A DNA stretch of 64,000 nucleotides from UBA1941 sp046329575 (GTDB lineage Bacteria > Bacteroidota > Bacteroidia > Chitinophagales > LD1): assembly GCA_046329575.1 (NCBI GenBank), contig JAXLUJ010000011.1, forward strand, positions 62,001 to 126,000. The letters are read 5' to 3'. A model generated the notes under the pieces. The model was not told the origin of the DNA. It did not search any database and was given only the letters and a program-made list of their open reading frames with translations. Position numbers and translations under genes: made by a program. This document shows positions 1-8,977 of the stretch, in pieces; positions within the stretch are counted from its first letter, which is position 1, and each line of letters begins with the position of its first letter.

Positions 1-104
1 CTTAACCGGCTCCTGTATTTTTCATTCTAAAAGCTGTGGAGTTTTCAAACTAAAATGTATCTTTCAAAATCGATTTTCGTATGATATTCAAAAGCAGAAC
101 CCCG

Positions 105-1199
105 ATGAAGAAAGCGCTTTACACGTTTTTGGTGAGTATGATTGTTGCAAATGGAGCTGTGGCACAGAGTGTTGGAGGCGCTACAGACCCGCATTTCTCG
201 CAGTTTTATGCAGCGCCTTTGTTGCTTAATCCGGCGTTAACCGGCGCCATGTCGTGCAACTACCGTCTCACGGCCATTTTCCGCGGCCAGTGGGGAAGCG
301 TGCTTCGCGATGAGGCTACTCCTATGTTTCAAACACCATCCGCTTCTATCGATTTCAGAACGAATCGTGCTTTTGGTCAGAAAGATGCCTTCGGTATCGG
401 ATTTGCGTTCATGAACGATAAGGCCGGGCAGTCGAGGTATCAAACCAATTTGTTCAACCTTTCTATTGCATATCACAAATCATTAGATCGCCGCGCTGAA
501 CATTTTCTTACTTTAGGTTTTGGCGTGCAAGTGTTGCAACGTTCCATTGACTATCGGGGTTTGCAATGGGGTTTACAGAATGACGACGGCACGTATAATG
601 GGGCACTGCCTACAGGCGAATATTTAGTAAACAACAGTTTCCTAATTCCTGATGTGGTGAATTTCGGTTTGTTATATACCGGAAAATTCGGTCGCAGAAG
701 TAGTGGTTATGTTGGTTTTTCGGCTTTCCACATGACGCGCCCGAAGGAATCGTTTCTGGGCGATGTAAGCGTTCGCATACCGATGAAGTTTACCGCACAC
801 GCAGGATTTCGGTTCCCAATCAAAGGCAGGTTTGACATGCAGCCTAAAGTAATTTACATGAATCAGGGTGTAAGCCATGAGTTGAATCCGGGATTTGACA
901 TCCGCGTACTTTTTGCAGAACGCGAACCGGAAGGAAACAACTTTCGTTTGGGTTTGATGTACCGCATTGTGGGTGGTGATACGAAGGCCGCCTGGAAAGA
1001 TGGGGTGCTAAACTCAGAAGCCCTAATCATCAATGCCGGTGTAGAGTTCAACAACCTGAACATTGGCGTAGCCTATGATGTAAATACTTCTCAGTTGATT
1101 TCGGGATCGCGCGCTCAAGGCGCCTTTGAAATTGCTGCTTCGTATGTGGGTTGCTTCAAAAAACGCCGTCCGCAAACTATTTACTGTCCGAAGTTTTAA
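105..1199 (+). CDS. PorP/SprF family type IX secretion membrane protein
   Basis: About 364 residues, close to the usual PorP/SprF length. A signal peptide ending in NGAVAQ is followed by the family hallmark DPHFSQFYAAPLLLNPALTG at about residues 28-47. The rest alternates hydrophobic and polar residues as expected for an outer-membrane barrel. In the family, PorP/SprF proteins belong to or accompany the T9SS and gliding machinery of Bacteroidota. I chose the ATG at 105 because the signal peptide starts there; an upstream in-frame ATG at 81 would add eight polar residues. A strong terminator follows at 1220. No other T9SS machinery gene is visible nearby, so this may be one of the many paralogues that partner with a secreted protein. 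Confidence 0.88.
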   Translation: MKKALYTFLVSMIVANGAVAQSVGGATDPHFSQFYAAPLLLNPALTGAMSCNYRLTAIFRGQWGSVLRDEATPMFQTPSASIDFRTNRAFGQKDAFGIGFAFMNDKAGQSRYQTNLFNLSIAYHKSLDRRAEHFLTLGFGVQVLQRSIDYRGLQWGLQNDDGTYNGALPTGEYLVNNSFLIPDVVNFGLLYTGKFGRRSSGYVGFSAFHMTRPKESFLGDVSVRIPMKFTAHAGFRFPIKGRFDMQPKVIYMNQGVSHELNPGFDIRVLFAEREPEGNNFRLGLMYRIVGGDTKAAWKDGVLNSEALIINAGVEFNNLNIGVAYDVNTSQLISGSRAQGAFEIAASYVGCFKKRRPQTIYCPKF

Positions 1200-1219
1200 C
1201 CGTAACCATTAAAAATATT

Positions 1220-1244
1220 GCCGGCCTTGTGCCGGCTTTTTTTT
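1220..1244 (+). terminator. Rho-independent terminator after the PorP-like gene
   Basis: A perfect 6-bp GCCGGC/GCCGGC stem with a 5-nt loop is followed by eight T residues, 21 nt after the stop codon. Confidence 0.85.
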
Positions 1245-1344
1245 GCGGGTAATGGGCTTTTTTGGAGTCTTGAGCGTATTGAATACTCCTGGAATAATAT
1301 TGGAGAAGGTTCTAAAACTTCCTGTAAACACAAGGCCAGGCGTG

Positions 1345-1605
1345 AATAGCGGCAGGGATAGGAGCGAAAAGCCCGCAAGCCGCGGCAAGAGAAATTACGA
1401 ATGAAAAATTACGAATTACGAGATGGTGAAGGCGTATAATTACCACCTGCCTCCCTTTTCGTAATTCGTAATTTGAAATTCGTAATTCACCCGGAACTAT
1501 TACACAGCAATGGTTGTATGGCATCTGCGGCTGAGGACTTGCAGCGGATAGCCCGGCGCCGCTGCACCGCGAGGTACGAGCGGCCAGCAGCGGCGGCCGC
1601 CATAA
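1345..1605. repeat. Hairpin-type dispersed repeat, copy 1
   Basis: This fills the gap between the PorP-like gene and the methyltransferase. It opens with a module like GCGGCAGGGATAGGAGCG...AAAGCCCGCAAGCCGCGG. A large imperfect inverted repeat follows, built from AATTACGAATTACGA-type units (about 1393-1422 against 1457-1488), and then a module CTGAGGACTTGCAGCG...AGCCCGG (about 1530-1556). The same order of parts recurs at 10305-10540. The two outer modules also occur inside the MITE-like elements at 9888 and 56185. I see no gene here. Confidence 0.65.
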
Positions 1606-1610
1606 AAAAA

Positions 1611-2387
1611 TTAATAGCGTAAAATAAAATGTTGCTTTTCCAGCATTTCGCGGCGCAGAAAAACAAACCCCATTCGCCAAAAATCGAAAGTAGTTCGGGT
1701 GGCGGGATGCGCCTTGATGTGATTCCAGGCGCGCGTCATTTCAGGACTCCAGTAAATATCGTCGAACACCAGCACCGTATCGGGATGCGATGCTTTCAAC
1801 AACCATTCGAAATAGCGAACTGTAGGTTCGTAGCGGTGATTGCCATCGATGAAGGCGAAGTCGATTGAATGATGGCGCAAAAAAGGCTGAAGGGTATCGT
1901 CAAAATTTCCGGTCACGATTTCGATTTGAGGCCAGCCATTTTCGGCCAGTTGTTTCCCGGTAAAACCAGCTATTGCCGGATTGCCTTCAAACGAAATCAA
2001 TCGGCTGTTTGGCAAGGCTGAAGCCATATACGCGGTGCTGAGACCTAATGAGGTACCCAGTTCTACCACAACAGCAGGCTGAAAGTGACGGGTGCTATGA
2101 TGCAGTAGTGCGCCGTATTTGGCCGGAATGGCTGTGTTGGCGCAAAGTTGCCGGATAGTTCGGGTGCCACCGGCCCCGCCAGCACCAAAATCGACCACCG
2201 GCAAGGTTGTATGGTTATGGAGCAGGCTTTGCCGCCAGTGTTCTATTTTCGGAAATTGCGCTGAACGTGCCGGCAGCAGTGCGTTTTGATAGAACTGAAA
2301 AGCAAATGGCGAGTGCAGATAGTATTGCGACTGCGCCTTCCACTGATATTGCAGGCCGGAAAAAATACGGTGGAGAAGCACATTCAT
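1611..2387 (-). CDS. Class I SAM-dependent methyltransferase
   Basis: 258 residues. A Rossmann-type SAM site reads VVELGTSLGLSTAYMA at about residues 108-123, with the acidic ribose-binding residue following in FEGNP. The later motif FAFIDGNHRYEPT at about 177-189 is typical of the Methyltransf_24 / O-methyltransferase group, where this Asp/His stretch lies near the active site. The family methylates small molecules or sugars, and the substrate cannot be inferred here. It stands alone on the minus strand between repeats and a divergent barrel gene. ATG start at 2387. Confidence 0.8.
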   Translation of the reverse strand: MNVLLHRIFSGLQYQWKAQSQYYLHSPFAFQFYQNALLPARSAQFPKIEHWRQSLLHNHTTLPVVDFGAGGAGGTRTIRQLCANTAIPAKYGALLHHSTRHFQPAVVVELGTSLGLSTAYMASALPNSRLISFEGNPAIAGFTGKQLAENGWPQIEIVTGNFDDTLQPFLRHHSIDFAFIDGNHRYEPTVRYFEWLLKASHPDTVLVFDDIYWSPEMTRAWNHIKAHPATRTTFDFWRMGFVFLRREMLEKQHFILRY

Positions 2388-2491
2388 GGCTGCTATTCGA
2401 ACTAATCGGTTTTTTTATCGTACAAAATCATCAGCCTCAGGTTACCTTTAGAAAAACACCTGAGAGCTATTATTTTCACTTTAAATTTAGT

Positions 2492-2499
2492 TAGGTTTG
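2492..2499 (+). promoter_or_regulatory. Candidate -7 box (TAGGTTTG) just before the barrel gene
   Basis: This matches the Bacteroidota -7 consensus TAnnTTTG and lies only 6 nt before the ATG at 2506. No convincing TTTG -33 box is seen at the expected distance. If used, the transcript would be nearly leaderless. It also argues against the in-frame TTG at 2497, which lies within the box. Confidence 0.4.
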
Positions 2500-2505
2500 G
2501 AAACC

Positions 2506-3339
2506 ATGCGCACGAAGAAAAACAGAATTATCGGATTGTTGTTAGCGGCACTTACGTTGTTGCCTTTTTCGTCAGAGGCGTGGGGTTATTACGGCATGCT
2601 GCGCCGGGGCTTTCACATTGGTATTGCCGGCTCGGCCAACAGCACCTGGATTTTCAACCAGAATAATTATAATACGCTTAATCTGTTCCATATCCCTATT
2701 GTTCGCCAATCGGAAATGGACTACGCTTTTACGTGGGGCGGAATGGTGGGTGTAAATGTGGGTTATAATTTCCATCCCAATTTGGGTATTCAGTTTGAGC
2801 CCAGTTATAGTTGGGCGGGGCAGAAGTACGACGATAATTTTGTAGGCGGTGTAGATTTTACCAATCCGGGTTCGCCGTATTACGCCAAAGATGGCGAGTA
2901 TGTAAATGTAAAGCGCATTGTGAAAATGCAATACTTTCAGATGCCGCTGCATTTCAAATATCAGACGCAGATTGGCGATGAGGCGAATTTGTATGTGTTG
3001 CTGGGGCCGCAGGTGAATGTGCGCACCATTGCTTCGGAGGTAGTTAAGATCAAAGATGTAGAATACATTGATCCGAAAAATTTTACGCCCGATCAAAAGT
3101 TTAAAAAGCTGGATGCGGGTATATCGATTGGCGCCGGGGTTGATATTTTTGCCAAAGACTGGATGTACTTTAATGTTGGTCTGATCAGTTACATCGGTAT
3201 TACCGATTTGAATGGTAAGGAAATAAAAGGGATTGATTGGTATAGTAAGAATGATGTAAAGTATCAATCATCGCACAACTTCTATGTGGGCCTTCATGTG
3301 GGAGCACACTTCTATTTAGGTGAGGACTGGTATCGCTAG
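2506..3339 (+). CDS. Outer-membrane beta-barrel protein (PorT/OMP_b-brl type)
   Basis: About 277 residues. An N-terminal signal sequence ends near SSEAWG, followed by amphipathic strands such as RRGFHIGIAGSANSTW, GVNVGYNFHPNLGIQFEPSYSW and GISIGAGVDIF, and a last strand YVGLHVGAHFYLG. This pattern is that of the small barrel proteins abundant in Bacteroidota (the outer membrane protein beta-barrel / PorT-like domain). No function can be assigned beyond an outer-membrane location. The ATG at 2506 is preferred over the TTG at 2497, which falls in the likely promoter box. It is followed by a repeat and a large secreted protein on the same strand, but a common operon is not evident. Confidence 0.75.
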   Translation: MRTKKNRIIGLLLAALTLLPFSSEAWGYYGMLRRGFHIGIAGSANSTWIFNQNNYNTLNLFHIPIVRQSEMDYAFTWGGMVGVNVGYNFHPNLGIQFEPSYSWAGQKYDDNFVGGVDFTNPGSPYYAKDGEYVNVKRIVKMQYFQMPLHFKYQTQIGDEANLYVLLGPQVNVRTIASEVVKIKDVEYIDPKNFTPDQKFKKLDAGISIGAGVDIFAKDWMYFNVGLISYIGITDLNGKEIKGIDWYSKNDVKYQSSHNFYVGLHVGAHFYLGEDWYR

Positions 3340-3365
3340 ATCCTGAATTTTCCATTTTTAATTTT

Positions 3366-3480
3366 TATGGCGGCTTACGGGCTTTGCGTGGCTTCGCTAT
3401 CGCTACGGTGCTACGGTCGTTCCTCCCTTCGCACCGCTCCTTTCAGTCGCGCCACTCCAATCCCGGCCGCAGGCCGCAGT
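3366..3480 (+). repeat. Dispersed GC-rich repeat, family A, copy 1
   Basis: The reverse complement of this stretch closely matches 60460-60556, sharing GCGGCNTNCGGGCTTTGCGT, CGCTATCGCT and CACTCCAATCCCGGCCGC. Looser copies lie at 32901-33009, 40576-40696 and 41881-41991. The copy is open in the frame of the next gene and would wrongly extend that protein N-terminally by 64 residues. Confidence 0.7.
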
Positions 3481-3558
3481 TGCGTAAATTTAGTAGCTTG
3501 CTGCATTGCAACCTATTGCAGTGTTTATGCCTCTTTCCATTTACTAAACGCACTACTT

Positions 3559-6500
3559 ATGAAAAAGTACTTCTTCGCCATGCTCACCGGCCTATTGCTT
3601 TGTTTTTCGCAGGCAACTTTTGCGCAATGCAATTCGTCGATTGTAGGTACGCCATCACAGCAGGGAAATAATATCAGCGCTACGGTGAGTGTAGTAAATC
3701 CAGGCAATGGCGTATTTGTTTATCAATGGTACTTTGACGGTTCTATTATCCAGCCTTATAGCTTTGTGAACCATGCATCTGCAACACTGCAGTTTAGCTA
3801 TCCGCAAACTTTATGCGCGGCAGTTTACGATACGATAAATCATTGCACGTATTATTGGTGCGATACGTTCTATCCGGTTAATTGTACGCTCCAAACCACC
3901 ATTGCCACTAATATGGGCGCTAATGGTTTAGTGCATACCGGCGTTGGAGCCACAGGTCAGCATGGCGCGCTTTATAATGACTGGTATGTAGACGGGCACA
4001 ACATTCTTCCGATTGTTCACGGTAATTACGACAGTGTTTATTTAAGCAATGGCGTGCACCAGATTTGTGTGATCTCGCATGATTCGCTGTGTTACGACAC
4101 TGCGTGTACGCAAGTAGTAGTAACGAATTGCCTCATCACTGCAACGCTTCATGATTCCATCATTCCGGGAACTTCCGTGCATTATTTGTTGCCACATCTA
4201 AATACTTCGGCCGGTAACAATACTTTTTTGTGGAACACCGGAGCCACCAGTGATGCCATACAAGTTACTGCTTCAGGCAATTATTGTGTAACTGTAACCA
4301 ATAGCTTAGAGCCATGTGCAGCGGTAGCGTGTGTTACGGTTCCTTCATGTAATGTTCAGGTGTCTATTCACGATAGCTTACTTTATGTATCACCACCATT
4401 CCACTTACTAACGGCATCGGCCACATCTTCAGCGGGCTCCAATACTTTTGTATGGAGTACCGGAGCAGTTTCTTCGCAAATCACGGCAGTGACGTCCGGC
4501 AATTATTGTGTTACGGCAACCAACTCCTTAGGATGTACCGCTACCAATTGTAAGATCATCAATCCTTGCGCGCTGCATGCTGGTATCCGCGATAGTCTAA
4601 TACCTGGAACCACCACTCATTTGCTGAGCCTTACCACCGGTTCCGGTGATTACAGCGATCTGCGTATGCAGTGGAGTAACGGTTCTACGCAACCGCTTAT
4701 TCAGGTAACCACTCCCGGTCAATATTGTATAACCGTACGCGATACTTTTACAGGCTGCAGAGATACGGCATGTATTACTATTTCGAATTGCGCTTTCCAG
4801 CTATCAATAAAGGATAGTGTAATGACCAGTTCTGCGCATTTGCTCATTCCGCAGTTCACCAGCCCCGGCGGAACGAATACGTATCATTGGAGCAATGGTT
4901 CTACGGCATCAGAGATTATGCTTACTGTTGGCGGCACCTACTGCTTGACGGTGACCAATTCATTGGGTTGTTCGGCAACGGCGTGCAAAGGAATAACGAT
5001 TTGTAATTCGCAGGTTAGTATTACCGACACCCTTATTCCGGGAACTACAAATCATTATCTGGTAACCCATGTTTCGCCTCCCGGTAATTATTCGTATTTG
5101 TGGTCGCCCGGAACCAGTACTTCTCCAAACCTGCAGGTCAGCAATTCGGGTAGTTATTGTGTAACCGTGAATCTGAGCGGAACAAATTGTACCGCCACGG
5201 CCTGCAAATCGGTGAGCATTTCGGCTTGCAACGGCAACTTTACAGCTGTAGTGAATTGCGATACTGTACGTTTCTATCCATCCGATACTTCTGTTGCCGG
5301 CAATTGGCTATTTGGCGATGGTTCCACCGGAGTGATGGGTGTGAATGCTGCGCATCATTTCGCGCCGGGCGTTTATAATGTTACCCACTACGTTAATCAC
5401 TATACGCCTACGTTCTGTGTTGACACCGTTCATAAATCAATTACTGTAACGGCCTGCGCAAATGATACCATTTGCGGAGTGGTGTTCTACGATAACAATG
5501 GCAATGGCATTAAGGATAACGGCGAGCAGGCGCCTTCGGGTATTACCGTGCATGCGGGAAGCTATTTTACAGCCACATTCCTTGGTTCATATGAGCTGAT
5601 CGTTCCATCGGGTACGTATTCGGTTTGGATGACGGCCCCTACAGGAGCCACGTTTACCATTCCGGTTAGCAGTCAACAAACCGGTATTTATTCTGTAACG
5701 GTAAACGGACATTCCCGTCATTGCGGCTATAACTTTGGCCTGATTAACACTAGTGCGCATATCACCGGTTGTGTGTTTGTAGATGCCAACAACAATAATA
5801 TACTGGATGCCGGAGAGTTTCGCTTGCCGGGTGTTACGGTGCATGTAGGCGCTTACACCGCTTACAGCGGCTTTAGTTCTTATTACAGCGCTGCCGTTCC
5901 TGCCGGAACGTATGCAGTGAGTTATACTCCAACGGGAGCTTATGCCGGTTACACGGTTTCTCCCACCTCGCAATCTGTGACGGTGCCTGCGGGCGGCTCA
6001 GCATCGGTAAACTTTGCTTTACATCTCCCTGCGGGAAGTTGTAATGCTGCCGTATCGCTGGTACCACATACTACAGTAACTGCGGCGCATCCTGCCTGGT
6101 ACAATGTGTACATCCATAATTATGGTTCTTCTGCCATAAGCGGCACCATGTTGTTTCAGTACGATCCGGTTTTGCATCTTAACTATGCATCGCCGGCCCA
6201 GACGAGCAACAATATTGCGCAACACCAACTCACCTTTAATTACAGTAACATTCAACCGGGTCAATATGGTTCGTACTGGATCAGCTTTCAGGCAGATAGC
6301 GTAATTGCAATAGGTTATCCGGCATTTAATCTGGTTACGATTACTGCTAATTGTAATGAAAGCACTATGGCCGACAATACCGACACGGTGCATCAGGCCG
6401 CCACATCTTCCTGGGATCCGAACAACAAAATTGTAACACCTGAAGGCAAGGGTGTAGAAGGTTTTATATCGAAAAATCAGGAGTTGCAATATGTAATCAA

Positions 6501-7101
6501 CTTCCAAAATACCGGAACGGCGCCTGCGGTGAATGTGGTACTTCACGACGAAATCAGTAACCATCTCGATTTGAACACCCTTCGCGTAATTGGCGCCAGT
6601 CACGATTATACCATGCAACTGAACGGTCGCGAATTGATAGCTACTTTTAGTGAAATTCTACTTCCGGATAGTGGCTCGAACGAGCAGGCAAGTCATGGCT
6701 GGCTGGCTTTCCGGATTAAACCAATTGCCGGAATTTCAGGAGGCAGTGTAATAGACAATCAGGCTGATATTTTCTTTGACTACAACGAGGGCGTGAACAC
6801 CAATAGTGTTCGAAACACCATTGAAATAGCATTGGGTGTGGACGATGTTGTAAAAGCGCCGGTGATTCAATTATCGCCAAATCCGTTCGAATCGTTTACG
6901 AATATCAAAGTATTTGGTGTGGACGATGCTCCGATCGATGTATTGATTACCGATCTATGCGGTCGTGAAACCATGCATGTTAGCGGGTTGCCCTCCGAGA
7001 TAATTCGCATTGACCGCAATGGTTTGAGCGCCGGAACTTATTTGTATTCGGTGCAGCAATTTGGAAAAATAGTGGCCATTGGTAAGTTGATGGCAAAATA
7101 A
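3559..7101 (+). CDS. Large secreted Cys-rich Ig-like/SdrD-B/DUF11-like protein with T9SS sorting domain
   Basis: About 1180 residues. The ATG at 3559 gives a clean signal peptide (MKKYFFAMLTGLLLCFSQATFAQ region). Residues about 25-620 hold repeated Ig-like units of roughly 70-75 residues, each with paired Cys and a recurrent GNYCVTVTNSLGCTA-type ending. Two SdrD B-like linkers follow (CGVVFYDNNGNGIKDNGE and CVFVDANNNNILDAGE). Next is a conserved module with WDPNNKIVTPEG and FFDYNEGVNTNSV, typical of large Bacteroidota secreted proteins. The C-terminal 75 residues (LSPNPFESFTNIKVFG ... SAGTYLYSVQ) form a type A T9SS sorting signal. The likely role is a surface-exposed adhesin or structural protein. 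A strong terminator follows. Confidence 0.85.
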   Translation: MKKYFFAMLTGLLLCFSQATFAQCNSSIVGTPSQQGNNISATVSVVNPGNGVFVYQWYFDGSIIQPYSFVNHASATLQFSYPQTLCAAVYDTINHCTYYWCDTFYPVNCTLQTTIATNMGANGLVHTGVGATGQHGALYNDWYVDGHNILPIVHGNYDSVYLSNGVHQICVISHDSLCYDTACTQVVVTNCLITATLHDSIIPGTSVHYLLPHLNTSAGNNTFLWNTGATSDAIQVTASGNYCVTVTNSLEPCAAVACVTVPSCNVQVSIHDSLLYVSPPFHLLTASATSSAGSNTFVWSTGAVSSQITAVTSGNYCVTATNSLGCTATNCKIINPCALHAGIRDSLIPGTTTHLLSLTTGSGDYSDLRMQWSNGSTQPLIQVTTPGQYCITVRDTFTGCRDTACITISNCAFQLSIKDSVMTSSAHLLIPQFTSPGGTNTYHWSNGSTASEIMLTVGGTYCLTVTNSLGCSATACKGITICNSQVSITDTLIPGTTNHYLVTHVSPPGNYSYLWSPGTSTSPNLQVSNSGSYCVTVNLSGTNCTATACKSVSISACNGNFTAVVNCDTVRFYPSDTSVAGNWLFGDGSTGVMGVNAAHHFAPGVYNVTHYVNHYTPTFCVDTVHKSITVTACANDTICGVVFYDNNGNGIKDNGEQAPSGITVHAGSYFTATFLGSYELIVPSGTYSVWMTAPTGATFTIPVSSQQTGIYSVTVNGHSRHCGYNFGLINTSAHITGCVFVDANNNNILDAGEFRLPGVTVHVGAYTAYSGFSSYYSAAVPAGTYAVSYTPTGAYAGYTVSPTSQSVTVPAGGSASVNFALHLPAGSCNAAVSLVPHTTVTAAHPAWYNVYIHNYGSSAISGTMLFQYDPVLHLNYASPAQTSNNIAQHQLTFNYSNIQPGQYGSYWISFQADSVIAIGYPAFNLVTITANCNESTMADNTDTVHQAATSSWDPNNKIVTPEGKGVEGFISKNQELQYVINFQNTGTAPAVNVVLHDEISNHLDLNTLRVIGASHDYTMQLNGRELIATFSEILLPDSGSNEQASHGWLAFRIKPIAGISGGSVIDNQADIFFDYNEGVNTNSVRNTIEIALGVDDVVKAPVIQLSPNPFESFTNIKVFGVDDAPIDVLITDLCGRETMHVSGLPSEIIRIDRNGLSAGTYLYSVQQFGKIVAIGKLMAK

Positions 7102-7125
7102 CGTAGCACGATATTAATGCCATGA

Positions 7126-7156
7126 GGCGGTGTGAACTTCACACCGCCTTTTTTTT
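7126..7156 (+). terminator. Rho-independent terminator after the Ig-like protein
   Basis: A perfect 10-bp stem GGCGGTGTGA/TCACACCGCC with a 3-nt loop is followed by eight T residues. Confidence 0.9.
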
Positions 7157-7202
7157 GCCTGTATTTTTCCAACAGATTGTGCGATAACATTAACTTGCGC
7201 CG

Positions 7203-8240
7203 ATGATGGAAGAGGAACAGGACGATTTATATGAACACGTCCAAATCGTAATTGACAAAGGTCAGGAAACCGAACGTATTGACAAGTTCCTGACCATGCG
7301 GCTTGGGGGAAATGTTTCGCGCACCAGAGTTCAAAATGCCGCTGAGGCCGGTAGTATTCAGGTAAACGGCAAAGCGGTAAAATCGAATTATAAGATCCGC
7401 CCCGGCGATTCCATTAAAATTATTCTGCCCAAACAGGAGAATAACTATGATCTGGTACCGGAAGATATTCCTTTGGATATTTTGTATGAAGACGACGATG
7501 TACTGGTGATCAACAAACAACCCGGATTGGTTTGCCATCCCGGTTTGGGCAATCACCGTGGCACATTAGTGAATGCGGTGTTGTTCCATTTGTCGAAATT
7601 ACCCAAGGGCAAGGAAGAGTTTCGTCCGGGACTGGTGCATCGGCTCGACAAGGACACCAGCGGGGTGATGGTATTAGCAAAAACCGATTTTGCATTGACG
7701 CATCTGGCCAAGCAATTTTTCGACCGCACCACACAGCGAAAATATCTGGCGCTGGTGTGGGGTAATGTAGAAGAAGAGCGGGGCACTGTGGAGGGAAATA
7801 TTGGCCGCCACAGCCGGGACCGCATGCAGTTCGAAGTTTTTCCGGAAGGCGATTTTGGCAAACCGGCCATTACGCATTATGAAGTGGTGGAGCGGTTAAA
7901 TTATGTGACCTTAGTGGCATGTAAACTGGAAACCGGCAGGACGCACCAGATCAGGGTGCACATGAAATACATCGGCCATACTTTGTTTAACGATGCCCGT
8001 TATGGCGGCGATAAGATCTTAAAAGGAACGATTTATGGGAAGTACAAAACGTTTATTCAGAATTGTTTTGAGGTGATGCCGCGGCAATCGCTTCACGCGG
8101 CAACACTAGGTTTTGTACATCCTACAACCGGAAAAGAAATGTTCTTTGAACAGCCACTTCCTTCTGATTTTTCAAATTTGCTGGAGAAATGGAGACGATA
8201 TTGGCAAAACGATGAACGGGCTGCAAACTTTGACCATTAG
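7203..8240 (+). CDS. rluD: RluA/RluD-family 23S rRNA pseudouridine synthase
   Basis: 345 residues. The N-terminal S4 RNA-binding domain (about 18-80) contains RIDKFLTMRLGGNVSRTRVQ. The catalytic domain follows, with the signature HRLDKDTSGVMVLAK at about residues 147-161; the Asp is the catalytic nucleophile in this family. Further family motifs are QRKYLALVWG and GRTHQIRVHMKYIGH. The family isomerises uridines in the large rRNA. RluD-type specificity is likely from the S4 domain and length but not proven. ATG codons at 7203 and 7206 are both possible. pdxJ starts 5 nt after the stop, suggesting co-transcription. Confidence 0.9.
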   Translation: MMEEEQDDLYEHVQIVIDKGQETERIDKFLTMRLGGNVSRTRVQNAAEAGSIQVNGKAVKSNYKIRPGDSIKIILPKQENNYDLVPEDIPLDILYEDDDVLVINKQPGLVCHPGLGNHRGTLVNAVLFHLSKLPKGKEEFRPGLVHRLDKDTSGVMVLAKTDFALTHLAKQFFDRTTQRKYLALVWGNVEEERGTVEGNIGRHSRDRMQFEVFPEGDFGKPAITHYEVVERLNYVTLVACKLETGRTHQIRVHMKYIGHTLFNDARYGGDKILKGTIYGKYKTFIQNCFEVMPRQSLHAATLGFVHPTTGKEMFFEQPLPSDFSNLLEKWRRYWQNDERAANFDH

Positions 8241-8245
8241 ATAAG

Positions 8246-8974
8246 ATGATGACCAGACTTTCAGTTAATATCAACAAGATTGCGTTGTTGCGGAATGCAA
8301 GAGGCAGCTCCATTCCGGATTTGATACAGTTTGCAAAAGATTGCGAGCGTTATGGTGCTGATGGTATAACCGTTCACCCACGGCCTGATGAGCGCCATAT
8401 TCGCCGCAGTGATGTTTTCGAATTAAAAAAAATAGTAACCACAGAGTTCAATATTGAAGGTTATCCTACAGATGATTTTCTGCAAATGGTAGAATTGGTA
8501 AAACCCGATCAATGTACCCTAGTTCCTGATGCGCCGGGCCAGCTTACTTCTGATCACGGTTGGGACACCATTCGTTTTCAAGCAGAATTGAAAGAGAAAG
8601 TTGCCACTCTGAAGCGAGCGGGCATCCGGGTTTCGCTTTTTATTGATCCGGTAAAGGATCGCATTGATGGCGCTGCCAATTGTGGCGCTGACCGCATCGA
8701 GTTCTATACCGGGCCGTATGCGCATGATTTTTACGGTAATCGGGAATTAGCGGTTAAGGATTTTGTGGAAGCTGCAGAACATTGCAGCAGCGCGGGTTTG
8801 GGTATCAATGCCGGTCACGATCTGAACCTCGATAATTTGCGGTACTTTATTACACAAGTTCCGGATGTATTGGAAGTTTCCATTGGTCATGCGTTAGTGA
8901 AAGATTGTCTGTATCTTGGATTGCAAAACACGATACAGTTGTATCGCCGTGAGTTGGGCGTAAATGAAATTTAG
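8246..8974 (+). CDS. pdxJ: Pyridoxine 5'-phosphate synthase
   Basis: 242 residues, full family length. It condenses 1-deoxy-xylulose 5-phosphate with 3-amino-2-oxopropyl phosphate to pyridoxine 5'-phosphate in the DXP-dependent vitamin B6 pathway. Visible motifs are LSVNINKIALLRNARG at the N terminus, GADGITVHPRPDERHI at about 38-53, EFNIEGYPT, SLFIDP, IEFYTGPYA and GLGINAGHDLNLDNL, with VSIGHALV near the end for phosphate binding. It is sandwiched between rluD (5-nt gap) and the desaturase-like gene (3-nt gap). Adjacent ATG codons at 8246 and 8249 are both possible starts. Confidence 0.95.
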   Translation: MMTRLSVNINKIALLRNARGSSIPDLIQFAKDCERYGADGITVHPRPDERHIRRSDVFELKKIVTTEFNIEGYPTDDFLQMVELVKPDQCTLVPDAPGQLTSDHGWDTIRFQAELKEKVATLKRAGIRVSLFIDPVKDRIDGAANCGADRIEFYTGPYAHDFYGNRELAVKDFVEAAEHCSSAGLGINAGHDLNLDNLRYFITQVPDVLEVSIGHALVKDCLYLGLQNTIQLYRRELGVNEI

Positions 8975-8977
8975 ACT

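Noticed and set aside
2572..3267. Long open frame of 231 residues on the minus strand
   Set aside because: It lies entirely opposite the well-supported barrel gene, has no recognisable motif and is explained as a shadow of that coding sequence.
3367..3558. N-terminal extension of the large Ig-like protein by 64 residues
   Set aside because: The extension is translated family A repeat DNA, and a perfect signal peptide begins at 3559.
6019..6618. Open frame of 199 residues on the minus strand
   Set aside because: It is a shadow of the Ig-like protein and has no plausible start context or motif.
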